This document shows, in pieces, positions 46,519 to 55,585 of a DNA stretch of 64,000 nt (position 1 is the first letter of the stretch; the number at the start of each line of letters is the position of its first letter). The stretch spans positions 11,864,269 through 11,928,268 of the forward strand of contig JAOWCC010000655.1 in NCBI GenBank assembly GCA_030867875.1, written 5' to 3'. The notes under the pieces are model-generated. The model was not told where the DNA came from. It did no database searches and saw nothing but the letters and a program-made list of their open reading frames with translations. A program made the translations under genes and the position numbers. The DNA comes from Actinernus sp. WN-2022. Its lineage: Eukaryota > Cnidaria > Anthozoa > Actiniaria > Actinernidae.

Positions 46519-49310
46519 TTACAGGGCATCAAAGAAGCAGTGGGGTAATTTGTTCAGCTTATTTCTAAAATTAGTAATTGATTTGGAAAGTCGCAACTCT
46601 TCAGGTAACGAATTCCAGACAAAAGCTCCTTTGTAGCCGAAACGCTTTTTCCCATAGTTTGTTTTTGGGAGAGACAACTGTAATTTTGTTGTCGAACCTC
46701 TTGTATTATATGGCGTCACAACTTTAGAAAATTTATTAATTAAATATTTAGGCGCTTGATTATTGTACACTTTGTACATTTCGATAGCCAATAGCTTACT
46801 TCGGCGTGTAGATAGTCGGTCCCATTCTAATTTTTCAAGAAGAAGGCCAGCACTATCATCGAAGTTTGAATTTGTAATTATTCTGGCTGCTCGATTTTGA
46901 AGTTTTTGTAATTTTTTGGAAAGCTCAGTGCCCAGTCCATCCCAGACTATGCTGCAGTAATCAAAATTTGGTTGGATAAGCGTTTTATACATAGTTTCAA
47001 GGGAGGACATTGGGACAAAGGGCTTTATCCGTTTAAGCGCGCCAATCGCACCTGCGATTTTACTTGAAATCTTCTCGACATGGTTTTCCCAAGTAAGTGA
47101 TTCGTCAATATATACCCCTAGTGACTTTGCCGAGGCTATTCTAGGGACGACTTCACCTGAAATCTGTAATGTTGGGCAAATCATATGGGAGGATCTTTGT
47201 CGTGAGCCTAATAGTAGATATTCCGTTTTTGTCGTGTTTAAACTTAACCTATTGGATCTGAGCCACTCCAAACGTTTCTGAGGTCGATGTTGAGCTTTAG
47301 CTCAATCTCTGTGCTGGAATTACTTGCCATTGTAATACTAGTATCGTCTGCATACATTTGTGTGTTTGAAAACTCTAGGCAATTTGGAAGGTCATTAATA
47401 TAAAGCAAAAACAATAAAGGCCCTAAAATAGTTCAGTGAGGAATGCCACAGGAAAGGACTTCAGTGTCTGACAATATTCCGTCGACCACACACTTCTGCT
47501 CTCTTCCACTAAGATATGATTTAAACCATGCGGTACTGGACTGGCACACGCCGTAGTTTTGTAGTTTTTGTAGCAGAATTGTGTGGTCAACAGTGTCGTA
47601 CGCTTTTTTTAGGTCAATGAAAATAATGGCGTTAATCAAGCCATTGTCTATGTTCAAAGCCCATTTGTCAGTGGCATCAAGTAGCGCAGTAACTGTTGAA
47701 TGCAGCTTACGAAAACCAGATTGACAATTTGTTAGTAATCCATTATTTTGTACATATGTATAGAGCTGGTCGTAAATGATGCGTTCAATTACTTTTGCTA
47801 TTGCTGGTATCACGGAAATCGGCCTGTAATTGTTTCTGTCTGAGCGCGTCCCGCTTTTATACACAGGACTAACTTTTGCCTGTTTCCACTCCCTAGGAAA
47901 TATCCCTTGGGTAATGGATGTATTAAATAAAAGCGTAATCGAATCGGAGATAATATCAGCGCCTACTTTAAGTAATTTACATGGAATGTTGTCTAAGCCA
48001 GTTGCTTTCGATGATGATAGGTTTTTTAGGAGTTTGTAAACGACATTCCTGGTTGTATGATGGAGAGAAAAAGAGGTACTGCAGCGCGGTAAATTTTTTT
48101 GGAAGTTATCATTATAATCATTTCCAAAATTCTTCTCGGCTAGGTTAGGCCCAACATTTACAAAGTGTTTATTAAAGACGCTGGCTATCTCTGCTGGCTT
48201 TGTGATTTCCTTATCATCAGAATCTATCTTCACAATACTGCCGGCTATTTTCGCGCTGCGTCCAGTCACCTCATTAATTATTCTCCAGGTCTGTTTTGGC
48301 GTTGAGTTTTTATCACTAAGCTTAGTTCTATAGAATTCTGCTTTTGTTTGGCGCGTCATTTTATTCACCTCGTTTCTGACGGATTTATAGAGAGACCAAT
48401 CGCCGGGATTGTTGGTTTTTACAGCCACCTTTTTCTGGTGGTCGCGTTGACGCATTTTGGTTAGCAAATTTTGAGTTATACACGGTGATTGTTTTTGGCG
48501 CACGCGCCTTGTACGTATTGGTGCATGTTTATCTGCTACTCTGAGAAAGTCCAACTTCCATTGCGCCCACATGATTTCAATGTTGTCATGGTTTTCCAGA
48601 AGGAACCATGGGATTTTCTCTAAGTCTGCTATAAATTTTTCAGAGTCAAAGTTTTTAAGTTGCCTTTAACTAATAAATCTATGACCAACATTAGGTACAA
48701 TAGAAATCTTGCGGTAGGCGTAAATGAGATCGTGATCGCTTATTCCGAGACGCAGCACACCGGATCGGACAATTTTGTCTGGACTATTTGTAAGTACAAG
48801 GTCAATTAAGGTACTTGTACTCGCCGTCACTCTAGTTGGTTCCTTTATCAATTGAGCCAACTGGTAGAGAGCACATATTTGATTTAACGATTTTGTTGGA
48901 CCGTCAGGTTGACTGGCTGAGACGTTGCAATTAAGATCGCCTAAAATGTACAGTTCATTGTCCCCACAATCAGTTCTGCCAACAAAAGTTTCAAATTCCG
49001 TGAGAATATCCATGCAGGAATTTGGTGGCCTGTACCAGGTGGCTACTAAAAATGGTTTTGACTTTGGTTTGTAAATTTCAATACAGATGCACTCAAGTGA
49101 TTCTGGTACTAGATCCGTTCTAATTTTGTGAACAATATTTGAACGGACGAATAGGCAGCAACCGCCTCCAGAACGGTTCCTGTCTTTGCGTATAATATTA
49201 TAACAATTGATATGGATTTCTTGATCTGCGACTAGGTGATCGAGCCTAGTTTCATTAATACTCTAAGCTCGTCGATGTGTTTAGTTAAGCTAACAATATT
49301 GAGCGAGGCC
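46519..49310 (-). pseudogene. LINE C second ORF: endonuclease and reverse transcriptase
   Basis: Starting near 49310 (MASLNIVSLTKHIDELR), a frameshift near 49265 leads to a frame running to 47433 with the endonuclease (RNRSGGGCCLFVR, GDLNCNVSASQPDG, GISDHDLIY) and reverse transcriptase (YKSGTRSDRNNYRPISVIP, NCQSGFRKLHST, IDLKKAYDTVDHTIL). It is broken by a TAA at 48666-48668 and another at 47430-47432. The catalytic YADDTSIT follows in the same frame. A second frameshift near 47285 leads to the C-terminus (SNRLSLNTTKTEYLLL, SLGVYIDESLTWENHVE, FDYCSIVW, FVWNSLPEEL). The order is that of CR1/L2-type elements. Confidence 0.85.
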
Positions 49311-49393
49311 ATTTTGAATCCTCTTTGATTCGGAAGTACATTTTCAGATTCTGTAGAATTTGACACCGAACTCACTGCTTCTTTGATCGCATC

Positions 49394-51001
49394 CTAATCT
49401 AGAATAACAATTTTTTGAAGATGTTGTATATAATTTATAGCTAATTTCTTAGTGCCTTCAGCATTGGGGTGAAGGCCTCCAGTGTTCAGATCGTTACTAC
49501 TAATGTTGGAGTTATCGATTAAGTCCCAGTTATTCTGGTTGCAGAACTTTAGTAGAATCTTATTTACATTGATCACTTTGTCATTTAAGCTAGAATTATC
49601 ACTACGGGTAATCAGGCTAGAGATGGTAATTTTTAGATCAGGATTCTCGGTAGTAATGCTGTGAGCTAAATCAATTAAGCTTTCAGCTACCATTCTAGGT
49701 TCCGATATAATTAGATCGTTTGTACCTGCATGTAGGATTATCTCATCAGGGTTTTTTCTTACAATTGGCTTGATGAAGTCGCCCATGTCTTGAATGGTAG
49801 CACCGGGAAAAGACATATTCTTTACCTTATGCGTCTTTGACATTTTCCAACCTTGAAGGTATTTCGTAATTGAATCACCGGCGATTACAATATTGGATTT
49901 CTTGGGTCTCTTGGAACTACGGGGGCCCGGCGTTCTCTCTTGCTCTCCGCTGTCTGCCAACTTGGTTGGATCTGGTGTTTTTGGTTTACTTTTTTTCTTG
50001 TTATTTTTCTTTCTGTTCGGGACGGTGGTAAAATTCTCTTCGGCTTCAGCCTCAGACTTCCTTTCTGAAGTCACTGCTGGTTCGCTGTTCTGGTCTCTGT
50101 TGTTTTTGGAGAGTGTTGGCATGGAATTCGGGCTTTGGAGTTCTCTTGAAACAATCGTCAAGGCCAGACGCAGCGAGTCCCTTTCTTCCTCGACGCTTGA
50201 GATCTGGTTTCGTAGAGAAACAATCGTATTGCGCAGCCTTTCGTTTTCTTCTCTGAATTTTGCATTCTTCTGGTTCATAGGTACCCTGATTGCATCAATT
50301 GCCGTCCACAGTTTCGATATCTCTGTCTGTATATCAGTTTGATTGTTCTCATCAGAGGTGAGCTGCAGATGATGGGAGGTGTCAGGCATCAAAGGAATGT
50401 CGCCATCTTGTTCTTCTTCCTCTGTAGAGGAATCTTGGCGGGAAATTTGAAGTGGCTCTTCTATCATGATCTCGCTAGGTCTGGAGTCAAGGAGAGCTTG
50501 AAGTTTTGATTTTAGGTCCTTTGCATCAGTGCCTTGTACCTGAAGCGTTTTAGTAGACTTGTAGAATGTTAGAGTCACACATTTTGTCTTGATTGATTCT
50601 GATCGAGTACCGCCATTATTCGAGATCGACAGCAATTTCAGGTAAAGAACCTGTTCACAGAAGTCTTTTAGATTGTCTAAATCGCTGGACCAGGTACACA
50701 TTTCTTTTTTCTTGTCGAATCCTAGATGATTTATCACATTTGAAGTATTGTTCATTTCTGAAGTAGAATTCATTTCTTTTACTGGAGAGTTATTTTGACA
50801 CAACCTCACTCGTTGATAGTAAGTTGATGGGAACAAGGTATCCAGCTGCTCACGCAAATTATTCAGGGTTTCGCGTTCAGAGTATTCATGGCGTTCTTCA
50901 GCCCTAGCTTCATCCTTATCTTTAACATCCACATCTTTCTCACGGCCCTCCGTTTCCATGTTGAAGATATGTTCTAACGGATAAAAGGATTTAATATTCA
51001 A
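49394..51001 (-). CDS. LINE C ORF1 protein with C-terminal SGNH esterase-like domain
   Basis: 535 codons, intact. A Glu/Lys-rich start and coiled-coil-prone segment (RLRNTIVSLRNQISSVEEER near 252-275), a basic linker (RKKNNKKKSKPKTPD) and then an SGNH/GDSL hydrolase-like domain: GDSITKYLQ (catalytic Ser), FPGATIQD (Gly), HAGTNDLI (Asn) and LHPNAEG (His). Such an esterase domain is known in first ORFs of CR1-clade LINEs, where its role is unclear. The likely true start is the internal MET-EGREKD near 50959 or the first Met at 51001. It lies 5' of the endonuclease/RT frame. Confidence 0.85.
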   Translation of the reverse strand: MNIKSFYPLEHIFNMETEGREKDVDVKDKDEARAEERHEYSERETLNNLREQLDTLFPSTYYQRVRLCQNNSPVKEMNSTSEMNNTSNVINHLGFDKKKEMCTWSSDLDNLKDFCEQVLYLKLLSISNNGGTRSESIKTKCVTLTFYKSTKTLQVQGTDAKDLKSKLQALLDSRPSEIMIEEPLQISRQDSSTEEEEQDGDIPLMPDTSHHLQLTSDENNQTDIQTEISKLWTAIDAIRVPMNQKNAKFREENERLRNTIVSLRNQISSVEEERDSLRLALTIVSRELQSPNSMPTLSKNNRDQNSEPAVTSERKSEAEAEENFTTVPNRKKNNKKKSKPKTPDPTKLADSGEQERTPGPRSSKRPKKSNIVIAGDSITKYLQGWKMSKTHKVKNMSFPGATIQDMGDFIKPIVRKNPDEIILHAGTNDLIISEPRMVAESLIDLAHSITTENPDLKITISSLITRSDNSSLNDKVINVNKILLKFCNQNNWDLIDNSNISSNDLNTGGLHPNAEGTKKLAINYIQHLQKIVILD

Positions 51002-51023
51002 TTCATACTGGTTGAGACAAACA

Positions 51024-52276
51024 ATGATATCATCAAAGCTCCATCCGGACTATGCTCCTAGGGAGGGCGAATCTCTCAAAGCCAGACGTGCTATCTATCG
51101 TATGAAGTTCAACCCCGCTACCGCCAATCCAGGCGTAACTTTGAGAGTTGATGTTCCCACGCTTGGTGAAAACAGACTTCTAGTACCTGGCAGTCTGGCA
51201 CTCCTAGCCAATATCACTCTATCGGGGGGTCATGCCGACAACAAACTGGTGGCTAATGTCGGACGCTGTTTGGTCTCGCAGCGGGTCACAAAAATGAATC
51301 TCGATATCTTAGAAGAGTGTCCTAGGATCGATCTACCACAGGCATATAGAGATCTCTATCTATCTACAGCAAAGCGATGGGCGAGTATATTATAGCGCAA
51401 GGTATTCAATCCGACAACGTCAACAAACTTCGCTCAAAGGCCAGCAATAAAGATACCTCGAATGCGGTTGACAATGCGATACTGGCCGTATATGGAAGCA
51501 AGTACAAGATACCTATCGATCACGACATTATCACGACTTATGGCGTCTTTTACCCGCATGCGCTACATGAAGTCTTATCCTTTGCATTGACTCTAGCACC
51601 AGCCACAGATGTAATAGTTGGATCTGACAGCACAAAAGTAGGCACATATCAGTTAACAAACATTGAGCTTGAATACCAAACCATCGATAGTTCTGTTCTT
51701 GCGGCGCAGGTCAAGCAAGTCTACGAATTGGGTAAAGACTTCATGTACAACCACATCGCGTATTTCAGTACCATTCCAGTCAACCTAGCAACCGACGCAC
51801 TTGTATCTGCAAATGTAGCCATCCTTCGTCCCTCTTTCACTGGACTTCTTCTTCTCTCTGTGGAGCAACATACCGCAGACACCCGAGACAGCGAGAAGTT
51901 TGTAAATCCGGGTATCACCAAGGTCGAGATGGATTTAAATGGGCGCCCTAACGATCTCTTTCCTGCTGGGATGCTACCAGAGGACTTTTGGGAATCAGCA
52001 AAGAATTGGTTTTGTGGTGGACGTTTCGAAGAAGCAACTACGTCCATGACGCCGCAAAAGTTCTACGAGAACAAGTTCGCCGTACTCGTCGACTGTCGTA
52101 CCTCTAAAGACAGCACCGTTCATGGAGATGGTATGGCCCAAATAGGTAGCGGACAAAACCTCCAGCTAAGGATTCATCGTAAGGGCGGTACAGAAATTGT
52201 GAATATGCATATATTCGTGCTTGCTGACGCTCAGGCAACTATTGAACGTGGGGGGCTGCTAAACATTAAATTTTAG
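51024..52276 (+). pseudogene. Major capsid protein (double jelly-roll type), one frameshift
   Basis: This would form the icosahedral shell. The first frame starts at ATG 51024 (MISSKLHPDYAPREGESLKA) and ends at a TAG at 51393-51395. The second frame is open from 51350 and runs from about MGEYIIAQGIQSDNVNKLRS to 52276, so the switch is one indel (a -1 register change) between 51350 and 51392. Blocks such as KYKIPIDHDIITTYGVFYPH, TYQLTNIELEYQTI, TGLLLLSVEQ, FYENKFAVLVDCRTSKD and AQIGSGQNLQLRI fit Polinton/adintovirus-type capsid proteins by eye. Length about 415 residues. The stop touches the ATG of the packaging ATPase, the usual neighbour. The jelly-roll fold is inferred, not visible. Confidence 0.7.
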
Positions 52277-52915
52277 ATGGATACGTTAGTAGAAAAAATC
52301 CCCTTTAATGCCCTTATAGTAGGGCCAACAAATTGTGGAAAGACTGCCTTTCTTGTGGAACAGCTTCGTGGAGCCTTCCGTGGAAAATTTGACTACATCG
52401 TATTGATATGCCCCACATATGCCCACAACGAGACCAATCATGGATTCGCCATAGGCGACAAACACTTTCGCGTCATATCACCCTCACAGGATGCCATAGA
52501 TGCTGTATTGGGTGTGTGTACCACCTACTACGAAGGAACCAATACCCTCTTCGTCCTAGACGATTGTGCCGCTTCAAGGGACGTAAAAGGAAGGACTAGC
52601 AAACTCTCGAAACTGGGCTTTTCTGCTCGTCACACTGGTATTTCTGTTTGGGTGCTCACCCAGCAACTCACGAGCATAAGTAAACCCTTCCGCGAAAACG
52701 TAGCCATAGTAGTGGCCTTTCATCTGGTGTCGGCTATAGATGGTAAGAAACTCTTCGAGGACTACGGTGAAGGTATAGAGGGGGATGAGAAAAGAAAATT
52801 GCAATCAGAGCTCAAGGCCCACAAGTTCGCTCGCTTATGCTTTTGTTTGCGAAGTCCCTTCGAAGTTGTGTTAGAGCTACCTGCACCTGCGACATATTAC
52901 GATATATTAAAGTAA
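52277..52915 (+). CDS. Packaging ATPase, FtsK/HerA-like (A32 type)
   Basis: A P-loop motor of 212 residues that would drive genome packaging. Walker A GPTNCGKT at 16-23, Walker B LFVLDDC at 91-97, and a polar SARHTGISVWVLTQQ segment near 116-130 with Q129/Q130 in the sensor position. Length fits A32-like ATPases of Polintons, adintoviruses and virophages. The start is the ATG immediately after the capsid stop, with no intergenic base. The frame is intact and the motifs complete. Eleven bases separate it from the next gene. Confidence 0.85.
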   Translation: MDTLVEKIPFNALIVGPTNCGKTAFLVEQLRGAFRGKFDYIVLICPTYAHNETNHGFAIGDKHFRVISPSQDAIDAVLGVCTTYYEGTNTLFVLDDCAASRDVKGRTSKLSKLGFSARHTGISVWVLTQQLTSISKPFRENVAIVVAFHLVSAIDGKKLFEDYGEGIEGDEKRKLQSELKAHKFARLCFCLRSPFEVVLELPAPATYYDILK

Positions 52916-52925
52916 ACTTCAGGTG

Positions 52926-53504
52926 ATGGATAAAGAACTCGAAGACATACTAGGTGAGGATGTGACAGGCCTCCCACCCCACCCCGGCAGAGCTACATGC
53001 GAAGCTTGTAACCATACCACCGATGAAGCACGTCGCATAGCAATAGGCGACTATAGGGAAGCTCTTTCGATTCTAGCCGTAACTGGTACGACGAAGGAAT
53101 ACCTAGGGAAGAATTTATCTCTAGGGGACATTTCTAAACTGCCTGACAAAGACGTAGAACGCTTGCATACTAGATACCAAGCCGTCTTAGCAAAGCAAAT
53201 AACGAGCTGCTTAGTAAATAGGGCACTAAGTCTAGCAGTTCGTGCAACCGCATACGTGCTGCCTATAATTTCTCTATTGAAGGACCTACAAGAAGATCAC
53301 TTAGTCCGAAACGAGATATCTGCCATGGCTGGGTCGTTGTCTTACAAAGCAGGTCCCCTCATAGCAATAACTAGTGCTTTTTGTCACATTATTGCACATT
53401 ATACGCCAGGGGAAGGGGTGGACGACGAAGTCGACGAATATGAAGTGGATACCCCACAACGAAATGAAGTACTTGAGGCATATTCGACGTTAAAGAATTG
53501 TTAG
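52926..53504 (+). CDS. Virus-element protein of 192 residues, possibly virion-associated
   Basis: Not recognised. The start chosen is ATG 52926 (MDKELEDILGEDVTG). It has a CEACNH motif near 20-25, a helical middle (KLPDKDVERLHTRYQAVLAK, CLVNRALSLAVRATAYVLPI), a hydrophobic stretch (LIAITSAFCHIIAHY) and an acidic tail (DDEVDEYEVD). It follows the ATPase closely, so co-transcription with capsid and ATPase is likely. The helix/hydrophobic mix could suit an internal or membrane-associated virion protein. This is inference. Confidence 0.55.
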   Translation: MDKELEDILGEDVTGLPPHPGRATCEACNHTTDEARRIAIGDYREALSILAVTGTTKEYLGKNLSLGDISKLPDKDVERLHTRYQAVLAKQITSCLVNRALSLAVRATAYVLPIISLLKDLQEDHLVRNEISAMAGSLSYKAGPLIAITSAFCHIIAHYTPGEGVDDEVDEYEVDTPQRNEVLEAYSTLKNC

Positions 53505-53745
53505 TGCAATTAGCGTAATGTTAGTGCAATGTTAACGTAATTAGCGTAACGTTAGCGCAATGTTGACGTAATTAGCGTAATGTTAGTGCAGTGTTAACGT
53601 AATTAGTGTAACGTTAGTGCAATGTTGACGTAATTAGTGTAATATTAGCGTAATCAACATAATGTTAACGTAAGTAGCATAATGTTAACGTATTGAAGCT
53701 AACTATAACGAAATTATATCGAAGCTAATCATAATAACTAGGTCG
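53505..53745. repeat. 31-bp repeat cluster inside virus element
   Basis: TTAGTGCAATGTTAACGTAATTAGCGTAAC-like units of about 31 bases repeat four to five times (53505-53660) and then shorten to TTAACGTAAGTAGCATAATG forms. They carry GTTAAC and GTTAACGTA half-palindromes and a Y-AGCGTAA core. Located between two gene clusters, so it may act as a regulatory, origin or packaging site. No function is demonstrated. Confidence 0.6.
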
Positions 53746-53751
53746 TAAGCT

Positions 53752-54107
53752 ATGGCTGAAGTGAATCAAATTACTAATACAGACCCTAAACCGCGTTGGG
53801 GCTGGGAGAAAAATGGCAGAAAACAATCGCCTTGGTAGATAGGCTCTTCGTGAGAAAGAGGAGGCTCAACGAAGTGGTGTACCACCGGACAAATGTGAGA
53901 AGAATAAAGGCTGGTTCGAGAACTTGTCTGCCAATACTACGCTCACAGCTATCGGCGTAGGTGCTACACTAGTAGGTCTATACTACCAGTACAACGCGGG
54001 TGGTTGCTCAGAAACTAGAGGGCAAGCAACACCGCCGAAAGTCATCGAAGACGTACGACCCGCCCATTCTGAACGAACACGTGCAAGGTCGACAATGGAG
54101 TAGATCT
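53752..54107 (+). pseudogene. Small membrane protein of the virus element, broken
   Basis: Two overlapping frames look related to one gene. ATG 53752 gives MAEVNQITNTDPKPRWGWEK and 28 codons in all. ATG 53813 gives MAENNRLGR, an in-frame TAG, then ALREKEEAQRSGVPPDKCEK, a predicted membrane segment (LTAIGVGATLVGLYYQY) and a tail ending at 54107. A frameshift or stop has disabled it, or one of the two starts is spurious. It sits just after the 31-bp repeats. Confidence 0.5.
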
Positions 54108-54768
54108 ATTAAAGCCACAACATATTACACCATTGGTACAATGGCCAAGAACAAGGTATCAAATGGTAATATGCTTTCTGAATGCGTCATGGACCCAACG
54201 GGTACATCGATGGATATCGTGAGCCCGGCTATCGGGCTCCCATTTGTGCCGGTTAGGGTGAAGGCCGTAGGAATTGGAGATTTTGTCACCACTTATGCTT
54301 TACTAGATACTGGGTCCAACACCACACTTTGTACCCATGCACTCCGGAAGCAGTTGGGCTTAGAAGGCGAGAAGTCGATATTAATACCCGCAGCAAGGCT
54401 AGATAAAGGAAGAAAACCGCTAGAATGCTTCACTACGAGTCTAGAGGTGTACGACCTTGAGGAAAACGAATTCATCAATCTGCCTACGGTGGTCTCCGTG
54501 CCCTTGCTGCCGTGCTTAGTCGCCAACATTCCAAGGCAGGACGATGTAGAAAGATGGGATTATTTATGTGGTGTCTATTTGCCTCAAGTAGATGCACAAA
54601 TCGGTTTACTGATAGGGAATGACAATGTCAAAGCTCTCGAGCCAAGGGAGGTCAAACATAGTTAGGGAGAAGGGCCATATGCAATGAGGACCCTCTTTGG
54701 TTGGACTGTCAATGGCCCATTAGGTAGAGTAATGAAGCACACTTTAAGTTTAGATGGAAAGCATAGGT
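54108..54768 (+). pseudogene. Pao/BEL-type retropepsin-like segment
   Basis: The frame reads IGLPFVPVRVKAVGIG, then YALLDTGSNTTLCTHALRKQ, the aspartic-protease active site (LDTGS) of DUF1758/Pao proteins, then LPQVDAQIGLLIGNDN (second protease motif) and, after a TAG at 54663-54665, GEGPYAMRTLFGWTVNGPLG, a hallmark of Pao/BEL polyproteins after the protease. It is therefore either a retrotransposon scrap about 0.65 kb long or a protease acquired by the virus element. Active-site DTG present. It separates viral small-protein genes without other LTR features in view. Confidence 0.65.
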
Positions 54769-54769
54769 A

Positions 54770-55033
54770 ATGGCATGCCATTTGAAGACTGAACACCAAC
54801 CACTTATGTGCATAATGGTTGAGAATCAATTGATGAAAACAGTAAAAGACGCCGCCATATTATCTGGACTAGTGGCGGGCATCGGGTTCGTAGCAAAAAA
54901 ACTAACCAAGGAGTCAATGCTTAGCGACCCTTCGGTTTCAATCTTGAATTACGTAAAGTTGACAGCCGTGTTGTCTGGTAGCCTTGCTGCTAAGCAATAC
55001 CTCGAGGACAAAAAGTACCTACCGACTACATAG
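54770..55033 (+). CDS. Small membrane protein of the virus element
   Basis: An open frame of 87 codons with an internal Met (about 54815) that gives MVENQLMKTVKDAAILSGLV. Two hydrophobic stretches: AAILSGLVAGIGFVA and LTAVLSGSLAAKQY. Ends KYLPTT. The function is unknown. It resembles small membrane proteins of Polinton-like virions. The start is uncertain because the codons before the internal Met look like the end of the Pao segment. The next gene starts 27 bases after the stop. Confidence 0.5.
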   Translation: MACHLKTEHQPLMCIMVENQLMKTVKDAAILSGLVAGIGFVAKKLTKESMLSDPSVSILNYVKLTAVLSGSLAAKQYLEDKKYLPTT

Positions 55034-55060
55034 CAACCATTCGTAACGTAGTATCAATTT

Positions 55061-55483
55061 ATGGCGATCGCTGCCGCAGTTGCTTTTACTGTAACGGGCC
55101 TAGCCGCGCACTATCTCGAAAAATGGATCGATGGTAAAGATCCAGACTTGATAGCGATAGAGACTGAAAGATACGACAGACAACTCGAAAAATATATATC
55201 CGATTGGGCTATTTACCAGGAGAAACGCCAAAAATTGGCTGACTGGATCCGAGATCAGGAGCGTCTGCAGCGTTACTTTAAAGAAGAGCTATCCAATTTG
55301 GATCGAGTTTCATCCTTATACAATACGGCCCACGTAGGGATAGACCATATAAGTCTGCAGGACCTAAAGGAGCCTCGTTTCTCCGATTACTATCGCCCAT
55401 CGAATTCGAAGAAAACTGCAGAGTTGGTGGCCGTAGGTGGTGGGGTTCTTGCGATGGGATATGTTGCCAGCCGATGGCTATAG
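55061..55483 (+). CDS. 140-residue protein with terminal membrane segments
   Basis: It starts MAIAAAVAFTVTGLAAHYLE, an N-terminal membrane segment, continues as a charged helical region (AIETERYDRQLEKYISDWAI, QEKRQKLADWIRDQERLQRY) and ends with a C-terminal hydrophobic segment (AELVAVGGGVLAMGYVASRW). The frame is intact. The charged centre looks coiled-coil. It could be a virion membrane or spanning protein. No family is recognised. Transcribed with the previous small protein. Confidence 0.6.
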   Translation: MAIAAAVAFTVTGLAAHYLEKWIDGKDPDLIAIETERYDRQLEKYISDWAIYQEKRQKLADWIRDQERLQRYFKEELSNLDRVSSLYNTAHVGIDHISLQDLKEPRFSDYYRPSNSKKTAELVAVGGGVLAMGYVASRWL

Positions 55484-55585
55484 CTATATCTGCTTTTATG
55501 TTCGTCGTAAAGTTGGTTTTCTGCACCCATTTGAAGCTATTTTATATATGCATAGCAGAGGCAGCTTTCAACGAAAATCGAAGCC

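Larger units (their letters stand above)
46353..51008 (-). mobile_element. CR1-like LINE C inserted in the virus-like element
   Basis: A near full-length two-ORF non-LTR retrotransposon on the minus strand. The 3' tail is the AAGTAAGTAAGTAAAGTAAG repeat at 46353-46378 and the 5' end is near 51008. The flanks GGTTGGG (left) and GGTTGAG (right) may be a decayed target duplication. First ORF intact, second ORF with about four lesions, so it is relatively young. It must be younger than the viral insertion. Confidence 0.85.

Noticed and set aside
49893..50342. Plus-strand frame of 149 codons, Phe/Leu/Ser-rich
   Set aside because: Antisense shadow of the intact LINE ORF1.
51350..51395. Programmed ribosomal frameshift in the capsid gene
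   Set aside because: No slippery heptamer or obvious downstream stem in the overlap, so a mutation or sequencing indel is the simpler reading.
54108..54768. Viral aspartic protease as a certain viral gene
   Set aside because: The downstream GPYAMRTLFGWTVNGP sequence is a Pao/BEL signature, so retrotransposon origin must be considered first; reported only as a possibility.
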